In this document: positions 5,185 to 7,821 of the stretch, one piece after another
How positions within the stretch are numbered: position 1 is the stretch's first letter
Layout: every line of letters begins with the position of its first letter
Origin: a bacterium
GTDB taxonomy: Bacteria > CG03
Length of the DNA stretch: 7,821 nt
Direction of reading: 5' to 3'
Assembly: GCA_013791675.1 (NCBI GenBank)
Contig: VMTI01000293.1
Location: 1-7,821, forward strand
Program-made: the position numbers and the translations under genes
The notes under the pieces: model-generated
What the model was told of the DNA's origin: nothing
The model's database searches: none
What the model saw: only the letters and a program-made list of their open reading frames with translations

Positions 5185-7668
5185 ATGAATAAAATTGTAA
5201 AAATGTGCATTGCCTGCATGACGGTAGGCGCGGCATTTTTAATTTTTCACTTTGCTTCATATCCGCTTTACGCCTATTCCGGTATTCCGTCGTCAGGGAG
5301 CATAAAAGGCGTTTACATAAGCGGTAAAACACCGTCTCATTTGAAGGAAGGCGATGTGGACTTCTGGGAAGGCGTCGTTTCTTCAATGACCTGGCAGTCA
5401 ACGGGCACTTGCTGGGGAAAGCCGGTGAGTCTGATACCGGGAAACACATACTATTACAAGTATGCGATAGAATACGGCACCGGTTCTGTGACGACGCGGA
5501 TATGGGAACAAACTAACTTCTGGCATTCGGTTTATGTCGGTTATGAGAATAATGTTTATGTTGACGGCAATTTCACAAAATCAATTCCGGCATCTTCGGT
5601 TATGGATAACTGGGCGGGGGCTCCCTCCCCCCCGCAGGATCCTGTTGTGGAAGTTGACGACAGCCGCGTAAAAGTTAAATGGACAGTTCCGCATTTCGGC
5701 GGCTTCGGCCTGCTTGACAATAAGGGTTATCTCATTTATCTTTCCACCGACAGCATAAACTGGAAAAATTACAACGACACTTCTACGCTGATATCTCCGG
5801 ATGCCGCGCAGGTTGAGATAGAGTCACTAAAAAACAACGCGACTTATTATCTGAGATTGAGATCTGTAGATAAGTACGATTACGCGGATATTGACATAAA
5901 TTCAGAACTCTATCCCACCTCGTCCGCGGAGCGCACTTTCCGCTGGAATTATTCTCAAACCGTTAAGTTCAGGCCGAATAAGAGGATAAAATGCAGGTTT
6001 GCGCTGACGTATCCGGGACAGGATGAGATTTCCCTGTCGTTGAACGGGAGAAAATACGCCCTTAAAAAGGAAGGGGAATACTACACCTCATGGGTGACGC
6101 TTACGGAAATGGAGATATACAGTTATTTGTATCAAAGTCCGAGCGCGGAAGATCCCTCCGGCGCAAGGCTGGTAAAAATCATTGATATAGACGGCGACGG
6201 AAAGTTCTATGTTTTTGATACATGGGGAGTGAGCACGGCGGATTCTCTGCCGGAGGCGATAATCGGCTGGAAAATTGTATCAAGCACCGGTGATATTAAT
6301 TTTTCATGGAAGAAAAACCCCGAATACGACGACAATGTGACGGTTTACAAGAGCACCGACGGGCTGAATTGGAGTGTTGTTATTTCTACGGGCGGTTCGG
6401 GATTTTTGTGGAACGTTTCGCTTGCGGGGAAGAAATATTATTTTGCGATAGGTTCTTTTTTACTTCAGTCCGCGCCGCAGGAAGTGGATACATCAACATC
6501 TTCCGTCGTGAAAATACCGGAGGCGCTTTTTGTAAGCGGAATAGTGGATCAGAAATTTACAGCCGAGCCTTATTCCGATAAGGTAAAGATAACATGCAGC
6601 GCTCCGTTTAAGAAGAATGACTCATTTGCCGGCATATACTGGGTTTTAAAATCGACGTATAACCGGAATATCGTTCAGGGGTCGGAGATTGACTGGGAGA
6701 AATATGAATTTATTGCGAAAAGGAAAGGTTTTTCGCCGGCTGAGGCGCTGAAGTTTTATTCAAAAATTTCGGATATCCCTCTTCAAACATTTTATCTGTG
6801 GAATATGAATATTTTCGGCAATGGCGAAGTTTATTGTTCCAACCCTGATGTATTTGTCACGCCGCAGGAAGTGGATAAAAACGGCGGTTATTATTGCAAG
6901 ACAGCCGGTATCTTTTTTCCGAAAAAGTCGCTTTCCGCGAAAAAGGCATTTCTGACAATATACAACAGAGAAGAGATAGCCGATGCGAATAAGTTTAAAG
7001 AACTTTCGGCGAAGATAGAAGCGGCGAATACGCAAGCGGGGCAGATTTCATATCAGCAGGAAATGGCCACTTCTACGATATTTATGTTCAATCTCAGGAA
7101 AATGGACGGTACCTTGCTGGAAGAGGAATTCAGAAGGCCCGTTGAAATAACTCTGCCTTATCCCGCCGGAGCAGACACGGAGAACATCGCCGCTTTTTAT
7201 CTTGACGAGGAATATAATTTTTGGAAGCGGGTAAAAATAGGGCCGCATTTTGAAAAACCGGAGATAAACATTTCCAGCGTCACGATTACTTTCAGGACAA
7301 TGCATTTTTCGGTTTTTGCGCTTATGACGGTGGCGGGAGAACCGGATCTTTCAAACGCTGTGATTTATCCCAATCCTTTTAAGCCTTTTGATAAAAAGTT
7401 TGAGACAGGGGCGGTTTACAGCGCGGGGAATCAGTACTCCGGAATTCATTTTACAAAGTTGACTTCAAATACGAAAATAAGGATATTTACTATTGACGGA
7501 GTGCCGGTGAGGGGCGGTTTGCAATCTTCTAACGACGGCACCTGTGTGTGGGATGCCAAAAATGACGATGGAAGAGATGTGTCTTCGGGGCTTTATCTTA
7601 TTCTTGCAGAGGATCCGAACGCGCTCGGCGAAAAGAAATTTATAGGCAAGGCGGCAATAATCCGATGA
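5185..7668 (+). CDS. Secreted multi-domain FN3 / carbohydrate-binding-like protein with T9SS-type FlgD-Ig C-terminal domain
   Basis: An 827-residue protein. Residues 1-30 are a signal peptide (MNKIVK, a long hydrophobic core, LYA before Tyr31). Residues 33-143 look like a CBM20/48-type module (NTYYYKYAIEYG, ending MDNW). 147-250 is FN3 (TYYLRLRSVD). 254-350 is another β module containing a DIDGDGKFY loop at 334-342 that fits a DxDxDG calcium-binding pattern. 358-442 is FN3-like. About 446-593 is unassigned. 594-627 is a predicted helix rich in Glu, Lys, Ala and Gln. 628-716 is a β domain ending in HFSVFAL. Residues 720-827 form a FlgD-Ig / T9SS type A-like domain: VIYPNPFKP at 726-734, TKIRIFTIDG, VWDAKNDDGRDVSSGLYL and a final KAAIIR. 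Such domains direct export and surface attachment in T9SS bacteria. It lies 283 bases after the second gene on the same strand. The ligand is unknown. Confidence 0.92.
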   Translation: MNKIVKMCIACMTVGAAFLIFHFASYPLYAYSGIPSSGSIKGVYISGKTPSHLKEGDVDFWEGVVSSMTWQSTGTCWGKPVSLIPGNTYYYKYAIEYGTGSVTTRIWEQTNFWHSVYVGYENNVYVDGNFTKSIPASSVMDNWAGAPSPPQDPVVEVDDSRVKVKWTVPHFGGFGLLDNKGYLIYLSTDSINWKNYNDTSTLISPDAAQVEIESLKNNATYYLRLRSVDKYDYADIDINSELYPTSSAERTFRWNYSQTVKFRPNKRIKCRFALTYPGQDEISLSLNGRKYALKKEGEYYTSWVTLTEMEIYSYLYQSPSAEDPSGARLVKIIDIDGDGKFYVFDTWGVSTADSLPEAIIGWKIVSSTGDINFSWKKNPEYDDNVTVYKSTDGLNWSVVISTGGSGFLWNVSLAGKKYYFAIGSFLLQSAPQEVDTSTSSVVKIPEALFVSGIVDQKFTAEPYSDKVKITCSAPFKKNDSFAGIYWVLKSTYNRNIVQGSEIDWEKYEFIAKRKGFSPAEALKFYSKISDIPLQTFYLWNMNIFGNGEVYCSNPDVFVTPQEVDKNGGYYCKTAGIFFPKKSLSAKKAFLTIYNREEIADANKFKELSAKIEAANTQAGQISYQQEMATSTIFMFNLRKMDGTLLEEEFRRPVEITLPYPAGADTENIAAFYLDEEYNFWKRVKIGPHFEKPEINISSVTITFRTMHFSVFALMTVAGEPDLSNAVIYPNPFKPFDKKFETGAVYSAGNQYSGIHFTKLTSNTKIRIFTIDGVPVRGGLQSSNDGTCVWDAKNDDGRDVSSGLYLILAEDPNALGEKKFIGKAAIIR

Positions 7669-7678
7669 AAAAGAAAAA

Positions 7679-7821
7679 TAGGGACGGAGGTAATTAAATT
7701 GCCAAAAATTCCAAGAATTATAGAAAAATGGAAGCATGGGGTTTTGAAGTGAAGCGTTTATTTTCTTTAAAAAATCATTGGATAATTTATATTCTTGTAT
7801 TTTTAATTACCTCCGTCCCTA
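7679..7821. mobile_element. Possible miniature inverted-repeat element (or contig-end inverted repeat)
   Basis: Bases 7679-7698 (TAGGGACGGAGGTAATTAAA) and 7802-7821 are perfect 20-base reverse complements, 103 bases apart. Both ends carry an outermost TA, as expected for insertion at a TA target by an IS630/mariner-type transposase, or as part of the repeat itself. No transposase gene fits inside. The first stretch can be read from TTG 7699 as LPKIPRII, which resembles the N-terminus of REP-associated (Y1) transposases, but the frame stops at 7750-7752. The window ends exactly with the right arm, so the repeat could extend further or be an assembly-end effect. The arms are too far apart for a terminator. 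Confidence 0.5.
7698..7821 (+). CDS. Open frame running off the right edge, possible membrane-protein start
   Basis: From 7698 a frame stays open to the window edge. The first ATG is at 7728 (MEAWGFEVKRLFSLKNH, then a hydrophobic run WIIYILVFLITSVP that could be a membrane segment). A GGAGG at 7686-7690 sits seven bases before codon 7698, but that codon is ATT, a very rare start; one base change would make it ATG. There is no good ribosome binding site before ATG 7728. The frame lies wholly within the inverted-repeat segment, and its last codons are the right arm itself, so it may be fortuitous. Confidence 0.2.
   Translation, partial: MAKNSKNYRKMEAWGFEVKRLFSLKNHWIIYILVFLITSVP

Overview
The window reads almost entirely on the + strand. 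It holds three consecutive genes for large exported multi-domain β-sandwich proteins, the first cut off by the left edge, followed by a short inverted-repeat-bounded stretch at the right edge. I recognise no enzyme, transporter, regulator, RNA gene or CRISPR array. The proteins are built from fibronectin type III (FN3) domains and from modules that look like CBM20/CBM48-type carbohydrate-binding folds. The third gene ends in a FlgD-Ig / type IX secretion (T9SS type A-like) C-terminal domain. Signal peptides, Shine-Dalgarno sites, intermediate base composition and FN3-plus-FlgD-Ig architecture suggest a Gram-negative-type bacterium of the Elusimicrobiota, Omnitrophota or a similar candidate phylum. 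This is inferred from style only; no marker gene is present.

Layout. Bases 2-3712: a 5'-truncated gene of at least 1236 codons, with FN3 and carbohydrate-binding-like modules followed by two diverged copies of a module of about 290 residues. Bases 3713-3830: a short gap with a weak hairpin, an orphan Shine-Dalgarno site fully complementary to the 16S rRNA tail, and the true ribosome binding site of the next gene. Bases 3831-4901: a secreted 356-residue protein that is a third copy of the same module plus a short tail that stops part-way through an FN3-like fold. Bases 4902-5184: a non-coding gap with three hairpins packed end to end, probably a dispersed folded repeat or a structured RNA. Bases 5185-7668: a secreted 827-residue protein with mixed modules and the sorting-type C-terminal domain. 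Bases 7669-7821: a 143-base segment bounded by perfect 20-base inverted repeats, the right arm ending exactly at the window edge.

How the genes may work together. The shared orientation, shared module and export signals suggest a set of cell-surface or released glycan-binding or adhesin-like proteins, with only the third visibly carrying a sorting and anchoring domain. The most novel elements are the three-copy module, the packed hairpins, the terminal inverted repeat and the orphan Shine-Dalgarno site. All functional statements are inference from fold-like patterns; no database search was possible.
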